Origin: Anaeramoeba ignava | Taxonomy: Eukaryota > Metamonada > Anaeramoebidae | Length of the DNA: 64,000 nt | NCBI GenBank assembly: GCA_028826165.1 | Contig: JAPDFW010000022.1 | Coordinates: 186,001-250,000, forward strand | Direction of reading: 5' to 3' | In this document: positions 9,542-20,456 of the stretch, piece by piece | Position numbering within the stretch: position 1 is the stretch's first letter | Layout: each line of letters begins with the position of its first letter | Notes under the pieces: model-generated | What the model saw: the letters and a program-made list of their open reading frames with translations, nothing else | Told to the model about the DNA's origin: nothing | The model's database searches: none | Position numbers and translations under genes: made by a program

Positions 9542-10879
9542 TTTTTCAATTAAAATTGCTTACAAAACAAAAATGAGGAAAAAAATGAAAAAAAATCAAA
9601 AAAATTTTTTCTTTCCTTTTTTTCCAAATTTGATTTATTCAAATTTATAATTAATAATTAATTTTATTTAAATTATAATTTTAAAACAAATTATAAATAA
9701 ATTATTAATAAATTTTATTTTAAATTTTGAAATAATATTAATTCAATTTTTAATTAATTTTTTATAAGAAATTTTATTTATTTGAATTAATAATTAATAA
9801 TTAATTTTATTTAAATTATAATTTTAAAACAAATTATAAATAAATTATTAATAAATTTTATTATAAATTTTGAAATAAAATTAATTCAATTTTTTAATTA
9901 ATTTTTAATAAGAAATTTGATTTATTTGAATTTATAATTAATAATTAATTTTATTTAAATTATAATTTTAAAACAAATTATAAATAAATTATTAATAAGT
10001 TTTATTTTAAATTTTGAAATAAAATTAATTCAATTTTTGATTAATTTTTATAAGAAATTTTATTTATTTGAATTTATAATGAATAACTAATTTTATTTAA
10101 CTTATAATTTTAAAACAAATTATAAATAAATTATTAATAAGTTTTATTATAAATTTTGAAATAAAATTAATTCAATTTTTAATTAATTTTTAATAAGAAA
10201 TTTTATTTATTTAAATTAATAATTAATAATTAATTTTATTTAACTTATATTTTTAAAACAAATTATAAATAAATTATTAATAAGTTTTATTATAAATTTT
10301 GAAATAAAATTAATTCAATTTTTGATTAATTTTTATAAGAAATTTGGTTTATTTGAATTTATAATGAATAACTAATTTTATTTAAATTATAATTTTAAAA
10401 ACAAATTATAAATAAATTATTAATAAGTTTTATTATAAATTTTGAAATAAAATTAATTCAATTTTTTGATTAATTTTTTATAAGAAATTTGGTTTATTTG
10501 AATTAAAAATTAATAATTAATTTTATTTAAATTATAATTTTAAAACAAATTATAAATAAATTATTAATAAGTTTTATTATAAATTTTGAAATAAAATTAA
10601 TTCAATTTTTTGATTAATTTTTTATAAGAAATTTGGTTTATTTGAATTTATAATGAATAATAATAATTTATGAATAAATCTATTTAAAATAAAATTAAAC
10701 AAAATATAAAATCAAATCTTTTTAAAACAAAATCATTTTAAGAAATAAATTTGATTGAAAGAAAAAAAGAAAAAAGGGGAAAAAATTTAAAAAAAATGAA
10801 AAAAAACTTTCGTCAAAAGATCTAAAAGAAAGAAAACCAAAATCATTTTTTTTTTCAAAAAGAAAATAACAGAAAACTG
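9542..10879. repeat. 143-bp satellite, about seven copies
   Basis: Between the methyltransferase and VPS26, from about 9640 to 10660, a unit containing AAAACAAATTATAAATAAAT recurs. The same C of this word falls at 9687, 9830, 9974, 10116, 10259, 10402 and 10546, a period of 142-144. Copies differ by a few substitutions and single-base indels. The flanks are plain AT-rich DNA, and the last 200 bases must hold the VPS26 promoter. Confidence 0.9.
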
Positions 10880-13800
10880 ATGTTTTCAACAAAAAAAAAT
10901 AAAGCACAAATTGAATTCACACATCCAGAAGATATATGGAAAGAAATGCCAGTTGAAAGAAATGGGATAATTCATAACTTACCATTGTTCCAATGCGGAG
11001 ATACAATTACAGGGATTGTTAGATTATCAGTTCCTTCAACAAAAACTCATCACACAGGAATTTATATGATGTTGATTGGTTCAATTGGTATTTATTTATT
11101 GATTTATTTCTGAAAAATTTATTTTCAAAAGAAATCCAAAATAAATTAAATAAATATTTTAATAATAAATTTAATAACAAATTTAATAATAATTTAATAA
11201 TAAATTTAATAACAAATTTAATAACAAATTTAATAACAAATTTAATAATAAATTTAATAATAAATTTAATAAATAACTTTATTAACAAATTTAATAATAA
11301 ATTTAATAATAAATTTAATAAATATTTTAATAACAAATTTAATAAATTTAATAACAAATTTAATAACAAATTTAATAACAAATTTAATAACAAATTTAAT
11401 AATTTTAATAATAATTTTAATAATAAATTTAATAATAATTTTAATAATAATTTAATAATAATTTTAATAATAAATTTAATAACAAATTTAATAATAAATT
11501 TATAAATAATTTTATAAACAAATTTAATAATAAATTTATAAATAATTTTATAACAAATTTATTAACAATTTAATAATAAATTTAATAAATAATTTAATAA
11601 CAAATTTAATAATAAATTTAATAATAAATTTAATAATAAATTTAATAATAAATTTAATAACAAATTTATAAATAATTTAATAATAAATTTATAAATAAAT
11701 TTAATAAATAATTTAATAATAAATTTAATAATAAATTTAATAACAAATTTAATAATAAATTTATTAACAAATTTAATAATTTTTAATAATAATTTTAATA
11801 ATAAATTTAATAATAAATTTAATAATAATTTTAATAATAAATTTAATAACAAATTTAATAACAAATTTAATAAATAATTTATAAATTAATTTAATAATAA
11901 TTTAATAACAAATTTAATAATAAATTTAATAATAATTTAATAATAAATTTAATAATAAATTTAATAACAAATTTAATAACAAATTTAATAATAAATTTAA
12001 TAACAAATTTAATAATAAATTTTAAATAAATTTTATAAACAAATTTAATAAATAATTTAATAATAAATTTAATAATAAATTTAATAATAAATTTAATAAT
12101 AAATTTAATAATAAATTTAATAATAAATTTAATAATAAATTTAATAATAAATTTAATAATAAATTTAATAATAAATTTAATAATAAATTTAATAATAAAT
12201 TTAATAACAAATTTAATAATAAATTTAATAACAATTTAATAATAATTTTAAAAATAATTTAATAATAAATTTAATAATAAATTTATAAATAATTTTAATA
12301 ATAATTTAATAATAAATTTAATAATAAATTTAATAATAAATTTATAAATAATTTTATAAACAAATTTAATAATAAATTTAATAATAAATTTAATAAATAA
12401 TTTAATAACAAATTTAATAATAATTTTATAAACAAATTTAATAATAAATTTATTAACAAATTTAATAAATAATTTAATAATAAATTTAATAATAATTTTA
12501 ATAATAATTTTAAAAATAATTTAATAATAATTTAATAACAAATTTAATAACAATTTTAATAATAAATTTAATAATAATTTTAAAAATAATTTAATAATAA
12601 ATTTATAAACAAATTTAATAACAAATTTAATAACAAATTTAATAATAATTTTAATAATAAATTTAATAACAAATTTAATAATAAATTTAATAATAAATTT
12701 AATAATAAATTTAATAATAAATTTAATAAATATTTTAATAATAAATTTAATAATAAATATAATCAATTTAATAATAAATTTAATAATAAATTTAATAAAT
12801 ATTTTAATAACAAATTTAATAATAAATTTAATAACAAATTTAATAATAATTTTTAATAACAAATTTAATAACAAATTTAAAAATAAATTTAATAACAAAT
12901 TTAATAATAAATTTAATAACAAATTTATAAATAATTTAATAATAAATTTAATAACAAATTTAATAATCAATTTTAATAATTTTAATAATAATTTTAATAA
13001 TAATTTTAATAATAAATTTTAATAATAAATTTAATAATAAATTTATAAATAATTTTAATAAATAATTTAATAATAATTTTAATAATAAATTTAATAACAA
13101 ATTTAATAATAAATTTAATAATAAATTTAATAATAAATTTAATAACAAATTTAATAATAAATTTAATAATAATTTTATAAATAATTTAATAATAAATTTA
13201 ATAATAAATTTAATAACAAATTTATAAACAAATTTAATAACAAATTTAATAACAAATTTAATAATAAATTTAATAACAAATTTATTAACAAATTTATTAA
13301 CAAATTTAATAATAAATTTAATAATAATTTTATTAACAAATTTAATAATAAATTTAATAATAATTTTTAATAATAAATTTAATAATAATTTTATTAACAA
13401 ATTTAATAATAAATTTAATAAATAATTTAATAACAAATTTAATAACAAATTTAATAACAAATTTAATAACAAATTTATTAATAAATTTATTAACAAATTT
13501 AATAATAAATTTAATAATTTTAATAATAATTTTAATAATAAATTTAATAATAAATTTAATAACAAATTTAATAATAAATTTATAAACAAATTTAATAACA
13601 AATTTAATAATAATTTTAAAAAGCAAATTTAAAAATTAATTGATCAAATTATTTTATTTATTCTTTTAGAGAAAAATAAAAAAAAACCATTTTTTTTTAT
13701 GGAATTAATTCAAGAATTAGCTCCTGAAGGAAATTTACAAGAATCTCAAACTTTTAAATTTGAATTTAAGAATGTTCAAGTAAAATATGAATCTTATAAT

Positions 13801-14832
13801 GGATTTCAAGTTAGACTTCGGTAATTTTAACTGAATAACTTTGTTTAAAAATTAAAATTAAAATCAAAATTAAATTTAAAATTAAAATTAAATTTAAAAT
13901 TAAAATTAAAATTAAATTAAAAATCAAATTAAATTTAAATTTAAAATTAAAATTAAAATTAAAATTAAAATTAAAATTAAAATTAAAATTAAAATTAAAA
14001 TTTAAAATTAAAATTAAAATTAAAATTAAAATTAAAATTGAATTAAATTAAAAATTAAATTAAAATTAAAATTGAATTAAATTAAAATTAAAATTAAAAT
14101 TAAAATTAAAATTAAAATTAAAATTAAAATTAAAATTAAATTTAAATTTAAATTTAAAATTAAATGAATTAGTTATTTTGTTCGATTAAAAATGACTCAA
14201 GGACAAACTAATTATCATAAAGATTCAGAATTTTGGATGATTCCTCCTTTTTCTCCACCTACAGTTGATACTTCAGTCATTAAAGAAATTGGAATACAAG
14301 ATATGGTTCATATTCAAGTAGAATATCTTCGTTCAAAGTATATTTTATTATCAATTATTTTTTATTTATTCATAATTAAAAATTAAAAATTAAAAATTGT
14401 TTTGAAAATTAAAAATTGTTTTGAAAATTAAAAATTGTTTTGAAAATTAAAAGATTTCATCTTAGAGATGTTGTGATTGGAAGAATTCTCTTCTTACTTT
14501 CAAGAATCAAATTAGAAAAAATTATACTTGGAGTAATTAAAAGAGAAATATCAGGAAAAACAATCAAATCTCAAAAAATAGAAACATTTGAAATACTTGA
14601 TGGAAGTCCTGATAAAGGTGATAGCATTCCTATAAGACTTTTTTTAGAACAATTTCCTCTCACTCCAACATTTAATAAAGTCCAAAAGAAATTTAGTGTT
14701 AGATATTTCTTGAATTTGCTTCTTATTGATGAACAAGGAAAAAGATATGTTACTGAATCTGAAATTTTTCTTTATCGGAATTTTACTCCAAAAAATGTCA
14801 AAATTATAAGAAAAGTGGATCAAGAAAAATAG
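10880..14832 (+). CDS. VPS26: VPS26, retromer subunit, four exons
   Basis: Exons are 10880-11087, 13670-13820, 14173-14337 and 14454-14832; phases fit and give 300 residues against about 330 in animals. Matches to the family in order are GDTITGIVRL, QELAPEGNL, VKYESYNGFQVRLRYFV, FHLRDVVIGRI, REISGKT, DGSPDKGDSIPIRLFL and KKFSVRYFLNLLLID. VPS26 is the arrestin-fold subunit of the retromer that recycles cargo from endosomes. Intron 1 is 2582 nt of 12-bp repeats, intron 2 is filled with AAAATT repeats and intron 3 with a 22-nt repeat. A fragment of exon 4 is duplicated at 1441-1560. Confidence 0.95.
11088..13669 (+). repeat. repeat-filled intron 1 of VPS26 (12-bp unit)
   Basis: Nearly all of this 2.6-kb intron is made of imperfect AATAATAAATTT units with occasional AAC or AAA variants. 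Because the unit is a multiple of three, long stop-free frames arise on the minus strand (Leu/Asn or Ile/Lys repeats); they are not genes. Flanking splice sites are GTATTT and TTTTAG. Confidence 0.95.
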
Positions 14833-15062
14833 CAAATCATTTAATTTTGCTTCTTTTTTATTTCTTAAAATATTTTTCTTTATTTTTCATTGTTAATTCA
14901 TTATTATTATTTTTATAATATTTTTTTTTCTTTTTCTTTAACAAAAAAAAGGAACACACAATAAGGAATTAATGAAAATTAATTACTTTGAAAATGAAGA
15001 AAATATTTAAAATTTAAAATTCAAAAAACCATTTTTCTTTTCTTTTTTATTTTCTGATTAAA

Positions 15063-16166
15063 ATGAAAATCAAATTCACTCTTTTTTTCTCTTCTCTAAC
15101 ATCAATTTTCTTTATTATTTTTTGGTTTAAATCATTCACTTCATTTTATTCTTTTCAACTTCATTCAAATTCATCAATTAGAATTGCAATTCTTGCAGAT
15201 CCACAAATGGAAGGAGATAGTAGAATACTTTCACAAGGAATTTATGGTGAAATGAATAATAAAATGAATGATTTGTATTATAAATGGATTGCAAATGGAA
15301 TTCATAATTTTATATTTCCAAACAAAGTGGTTATTTTAGGAGATATTTTTTCATTTCAAAGAACATCAAATCAAGAATTCAATCGAAGAATTGAAAGATT
15401 TAATAATATTTTCGAATTGATTCAAAAAAATAAATCAATAGAATTAATAACAATGGCTGGAAATCATGATATTGGATATGGAATTGAATGTGTCCCATTT
15501 ATTATTGAAAGATTTGAAAAAAATTTTAATAAATTAAACATTGAAATGAATGAATCAAATCATATTTTTGCTTTTCTAAATAATATTCCATTAGATGGTT
15601 CATTAAATGAAATTGAAAAATCAAAAACTTGGGATTTTGTTTTGAAATTAAGTGAAGTTACGAATGAAAAACCAATCATTTTATTTATGCATATTCCACT
15701 TTATAAACCAAAAGGAAGTTGTCCAGGAGATTCAACTCTTGATCAATTTGAATCTATAATATCTAAAAATGCAGTTGTTGAACAAAATTTACTTTCAGAA
15801 GAAAATTCTAAATTTATTCTTGAAAAAATCAAACCCAAATTAATTTTTACTGGACATGATCATTATGGATGTATTTATAAACATGAAAAAAATAATGAAA
15901 ATAATTATATTTTTGAATATACTTTAAGATCTATTCTTGGAGATTTTGGAGGAGGATTTGTTACTCTTGAAATTGAAGAAAATTCATTTTCTTTAAATCA
16001 AAAATATAATTATTATGTTTCTCATTTTCCATTTCCAACAATAATGAATATTACAATTATTTTAATTTGGTTTTTAATTTCATTTTTAGTTTTGATTTTT
16101 GGATTTTGTTTATCAATTTATCAATTTATTTTTATTAAAAAAGAACAAAAAGAAAAAAAAGAATAA
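15063..16166 (+). CDS. MPPE1/Cdc1/Ted1-like membrane metallophosphoesterase
   Basis: This single-exon gene encodes 367 residues. A membrane segment lies at about 5-25 and another at about 320-350, followed by a short basic tail (FIKKEQKEKKE). The calcineurin-like core has ILADPQ (D46, Q48), ILGDIF (D94), GNHDIGYG (133-140), MHIPLYKP and TGHDHYG, all the metal ligands expected. Relatives act in the ER or Golgi on GPI-anchor ethanolamine phosphate; that role is inferred. It lies 230 bp after VPS26 and 42 bp before an RCC1-BTB copy, and a truncated twin lies inverted at 641-1440. Confidence 0.85.
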   Translation: MKIKFTLFFSSLTSIFFIIFWFKSFTSFYSFQLHSNSSIRIAILADPQMEGDSRILSQGIYGEMNNKMNDLYYKWIANGIHNFIFPNKVVILGDIFSFQRTSNQEFNRRIERFNNIFELIQKNKSIELITMAGNHDIGYGIECVPFIIERFEKNFNKLNIEMNESNHIFAFLNNIPLDGSLNEIEKSKTWDFVLKLSEVTNEKPIILFMHIPLYKPKGSCPGDSTLDQFESIISKNAVVEQNLLSEENSKFILEKIKPKLIFTGHDHYGCIYKHEKNNENNYIFEYTLRSILGDFGGGFVTLEIEENSFSLNQKYNYYVSHFPFPTIMNITIILIWFLISFLVLIFGFCLSIYQFIFIKKEQKEKKE

Positions 16167-16208
16167 AAATCCAAAAATTCATTTTTTCATTTTTTTTCTT
16201 TTCAAAAA
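16167..16208 (+). promoter_or_regulatory. short conserved leader of RCC1-BTB copies
   Basis: The 42 bases between the phosphoesterase stop and the RCC1-BTB start contain CCAAAAATTCATTTTTTCAT, a T/C tract and CAAAA before ATG. The same block precedes copies C (about 18393-18430) and D (about 20418-20456), and shorter forms precede A, E, F and G. It is therefore the likely minimal promoter and 5' UTR. Function is inferred from conservation only. Confidence 0.5.
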
Positions 16209-17978
16209 ATGAATGAAATTTTATTTTTTGGTGAGAATCAATACCCAATTTTTTTAGAAAATGAACCAGAAAAAATAAGAAAACCAATTCAATTTAAATT
16301 TGAAAATGAAAATGAAAATGAAAATGAAAAACAAATTAAACAAATTTCAACAGGTTATTTTTCAACAATTTTCCTTTTTGAAAATGGAAAAGCAATAGAA
16401 TATTTAAGAGAAAATGATTCAAATCAAAATCCCTGAAAAATCCAAATTGAAAATATTCAAAAAGTAACTGTTGGTTTTCAAAATGAAGCTATTTTAACAA
16501 TAGAAGGAAATGTATTTGCAAAAGGAGAAGATATTAATCCAGAAAATCCAAATAAATTTATCAATATTTCATCATTAATTGAAGATACAAATGATAGAAT
16601 AATTCAAGATATTGTTTCTGGAGCTCTTGCAATTTACTTATTAACTTCAAATCAAAATGTTTATGGAATTGGTTCAAATGAATTTTGCCAACTTGGTTTT
16701 GATTCTGAAACACTTCCAAAAACAGAAAAACCAATTTTAATAATGAAAAATGTTTCTAAAATATTTTCAAGTCACTATTCTTTTCATGTTTTTCTTTTAA
16801 ATTCAAATCAAGAATTATTTGGATGCGGAGATAATATATATGGTCAAATTGGATTAGGAAAATCAAGAAGAGAAGAAGAAGAAAAAGTCCAAAAACTAAC
16901 CAAAATCCAAAATATTCCAAAAGGTAAAATAATTGATATTCAATCTGGATTCCATCATTCAATAATGTTGATTGAAGATGAAGAAGAAAATCAAAATCCA
17001 AAAAGAAAACTTTATTCATGTGGAGATTATCGGTATAATGGACTTGGCAAAAATAAAGATACTTATGAATTTACTGAAATCAAATCATCTTTATTTGAAA
17101 ATGATAATATTATTCTTGATTTTTCTGTTGGAAATACTTATACTTTGATTTTAACTTCTAATTCAAAACTAATTGGATTTGGACATAATTATTGGAATCA
17201 ATTAGTAATTGGAAATACAGAATATCAATTAATTCCAATTCAAATTGAACTTCCTAAATTAAGATTTAATGAAGATATTTCTAATTATCATATTTCTTGT
17301 GGATATCGAAAATCATTTCTTTATTATTCTCCTCCTTTTTCTAATCTTGAAGAAGATTTGATAAAATTATTTAGAAGGAAAGAATTTTGCAATATTTCAT
17401 TTAAAACAGAAAATGGAGAAATAATTTCAGCTCATAAATTAATATTGAAATATAGATTAAATCAAAATCAATATGAAAAACTTCAAGAAATTATTTCAAA
17501 AAAATCAATTAAAGAATCAAATCAAATATTTGAAATGATTTATTCAAACAGAATAATAAATCCAAAATTATATTCTGAAATTAAAGAAATTATAAATTCA
17601 AATGAAAAAATTGAAGAAACAATGAAAAGAATTTATTTAAATGAAAATGAAAATGAAAATGAAAAAGATTTTATAATTGAAAGAAAAGAAAAACAATATA
17701 AATTTCCAAAATTAATATTAATAATGAGAAGTGAATTATATCGAGGAATGTTTTTATCTGTAACAAATGATACTTCTAATAAAGTTACAGATTATAGTGA
17801 ATTAAGTAATAAATCATTTCAAATATTTGAATATTGGATTTATTCAAATCAAATTAAAGATGAAATTGAAATTACAAAAGAAATAATTAATGAAATTAAA
17901 ATTGGAATTGATTATTTTCAATTAAATCAAACAAATCCAAATTTATTTGATTTATTAATTAAGAAATTTAATAATTAA
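16209..17978 (+). pseudogene. RCC1-BTB copy B with one in-frame TGA
   Basis: A 590-codon frame with the full family layout is interrupted once by TGA at 16434-16436. Relative to other copies one C was inserted and one A lost a few bases later, so the frame is restored immediately after the stop. RCC1 repeats fill about residues 1-370, then two BTB segments (EFCNISFKTENGE; FPKLILIMRSELYRGMF). TGA is a true stop elsewhere in the window, so this copy is probably inactive unless the stop is read through or the base calls are wrong. Confidence 0.75.
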
Positions 17979-18395
17979 AATTAAAATTAAAATTAAAATT
18001 AAAATTAAAATCAAAATTAAAATTGAAATTAAAATTACAATTAAAATTAAAAATCAAAATTAAAATTAAAATTAAAATTAAAATTAAAATCAAAATCAAA
18101 ATTAAAATTAAAATTAAAATCAAAATTAAAATTAAAATTAAAATTAAAATTAAAAAATTTAAAATTAAAATTAAAATTAAAATTAAAATTAAAATTAAAA
18201 TTAAAATTAAAATTAAAATCAAAATCAAAATTAAAATTAAAATTAAAATTAAAATTAAAATTAAAATTAAAATTAAAATTAAAATTAAAATTAAAATTAA
18301 AATTAAAATCAAAATCAAAATCAAAATCAAAAATTAAAATTAAAATTAAAATTAAAATTAAAATTAAAATTAAAATTAAAATTAAAATTAAAATC
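17979..18395. repeat. AAAATT hexamer array
   Basis: An almost pure run of AAAATT with AAAATC variants joins RCC1-BTB copies B and C. Frames through it (Lys/Ile or Ile/Leu repeats) are artefacts of the hexamer. Confidence 0.95.
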
Positions 18396-18430
18396 CAAAA
18401 ATTCATTTTTTCATTTTTTTCTTTTCAAAA

Positions 18431-20186
18431 ATGAATGAAATTTTATTTTTTGGTCAAAATGATTATCCAAAACTTATAAAAAATAAACCAAATAAAATAA
18501 AGAAATTAATGCAATTTCATCTACAAAATGAAAAACAAATTAAACAAATTTCATCAGGAAATTCTTCAACAATTTTCCTTTTTAAAAATGGAAAAGCAAT
18601 AGAATATTTAAATGAAGATGATTCAAAACAAAATCCTCATGAAATCCAAATTGAAGAAAATATTCAAAAAGTATCTGCTGGTCATCGAAATGAAGCTATT
18701 TTAACAATAGAAGGAAATGTATTTGCAAAAGGATTTGATATTAATCCAAAAAGATCAAAAGAATTTATCAATATTTCATCATTAATTGAAGATACAAATG
18801 ATAGAATAATTCAAGATATTGTTTCTGGATATGATTCAATTTACTTATTAACTTCAAATCAAAATGTTTACGGAATTGGTTCAAATCGATCTTCTCAACT
18901 TGGTTTTGATTCTGAAACACTTGAAAAAACAGAAAAACCAATTTTAATAATGAAAAATGTTTCTAAAATATTTTCAGGAAATTCTTCAATTCATGTTTTT
19001 CTTTTAAATTCAAATTCAAGAATTATTTGGATTCGGATATAATCATTGGAGTCAACTTGGATTAGGAGAATCAAGAAAAGAAGAAAGAATCCAAAAATTA
19101 ACCAAAATCCAAAATATTCCAAAAGGTAAAATAATTGATATTCAAATTGGATGGGCTCATTCAATAATGTTGATTGAAGATGAAGATGAAAATGAAAATC
19201 CAAAAAGAAAACTTTATTCATGTGGAGATTATCGAGTAAATGGACTTGGCAAAAATAAAATTACTTATGAATTCACTGAAATCAAATCATCCTTATTTGA
19301 AAATGATGATATTATTGAATTTTCTGTTGGAAATACTCATACTTTGGTTTTAACATCCAATTCAAAATTGATTGTATTTGGAAGTAATTATTTTGGTCAA
19401 TTAGGAACTGGAAATAGAGAAGATCAATTAACCCCAATTCAAATTGAACTTCCTAAATTAAGATTTAATGAAGATATTTCTAATTATCATGTTCTTTGTG
19501 GAAATTCAACTTCATTTATTTATTATTCTCCTTTTCTTTCTTCTGTTTCTAATCTTGAAGAAGATTTGATAAAATTATTTGAAAGGAAAGAATTCTGCAA
19601 TATTTCATTTAAAACCAAAAATGGAGAAATAATTGAAGCTCATAAATTAATATTGAAATATAGATTAAATCAAAATCAAAATCAAATTGAAAAACTTCAA
19701 GAAATTATTTCAAAAAAATCAATTAAAGAATCAAATCAAATATTTGAAATGATTTATTCAAACAAAATAATAAATCCAAAATTATATTTTGAAATTAAAG
19801 AAATTATAAATTCAAATGAAAAAATTGAAGAAACAATGAAAAGAATTTATTTAAATGAAAATGAAAATGAAAAAGATTTTATAATTGAAAGAAATGAAAA
19901 ACAATATAAATTTCCAAAATTAATATTAATAATGAGAAGTGAATTATATCGAGGAATGTTTTTATCTGTAACAGAAGATACTTCAAATAAAGTTACAGAT
20001 TATAGTGAATTAAGTAATAAATCATTTCAAATATTTGAATATTGGATTTATTCAAATCAAATTAAAGAAGGAATTGAAATTACACAAGAAATGATTGATG
20101 AAATTAAAATTGGAATTGATTATTTTCAATTAAATCAAACAAATCCAAATTTATTTGATTTATTAATTAAGAAATTTAATAATTAA
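18431..20186 (+). pseudogene. RCC1-BTB copy C, frameshifted
   Basis: The copy is very similar to copy D throughout. One extra T near 19015 (TTCAAATTCAAG instead of TTCAAATCAAG) ends the first frame at 19042; the rest, including the RCC1 tail and both BTB segments, is open in another frame to 20186. The leader matches copy B. Either a recent pseudogene or a base-call error. Confidence 0.75.
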
Positions 20187-20415
20187 AATTAAAATTAAAA
20201 TTAAAATTAAAATTAAAATTAAAATCAAAATTAAAATTAAAATTAAAATTAAAATTAAAATTAAAATTAAAATTAAAAATCAAAATTAAAATTAAAATTA
20301 AAATCAAAATTAAAATTAAAATTAAAATTAAAATCAAAATTAAAATTAAAATTAAAATTAAAATTAAAAATAAAAACAAAATTAAAATTAAAATTCAAAT
20401 TAAAATTAAAATTAA
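20187..20415. repeat. AAAATT hexamer array
   Basis: The hexamer array between copies C and D has the same AAAATT/AAAATC composition as the array before copy C. Confidence 0.9.
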
Positions 20416-20456
20416 AATCCAAAAATTCATTTTTTCATTTTTTTTCTTTTTCAAAA

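Noticed and set aside
9640-10660. CRISPR-like or mobile-element array
   Set aside because: Units abut with no unique spacers, no terminal repeats and no associated coding sequence; it is a simple satellite.
11019-13626. Long minus-strand frames encoding Leu/Asn and Ile/Lys repeats
   Set aside because: They are products of a 12-bp repeat inside VPS26 intron 1; they have no conserved start and no complexity.
16434-16436. TGA reassigned to an amino acid
   Set aside because: TGA ends several clear genes here (NTMT1-like, RasGAP receptor, calmodulin-like), so the stop in copy B is a lesion, not a code change.
17968-18406. Frames encoding Ile-Leu, Asn-Phe or Lys-Ile repeats
   Set aside because: All three come from the AAAATT hexamer read in different frames and strands.
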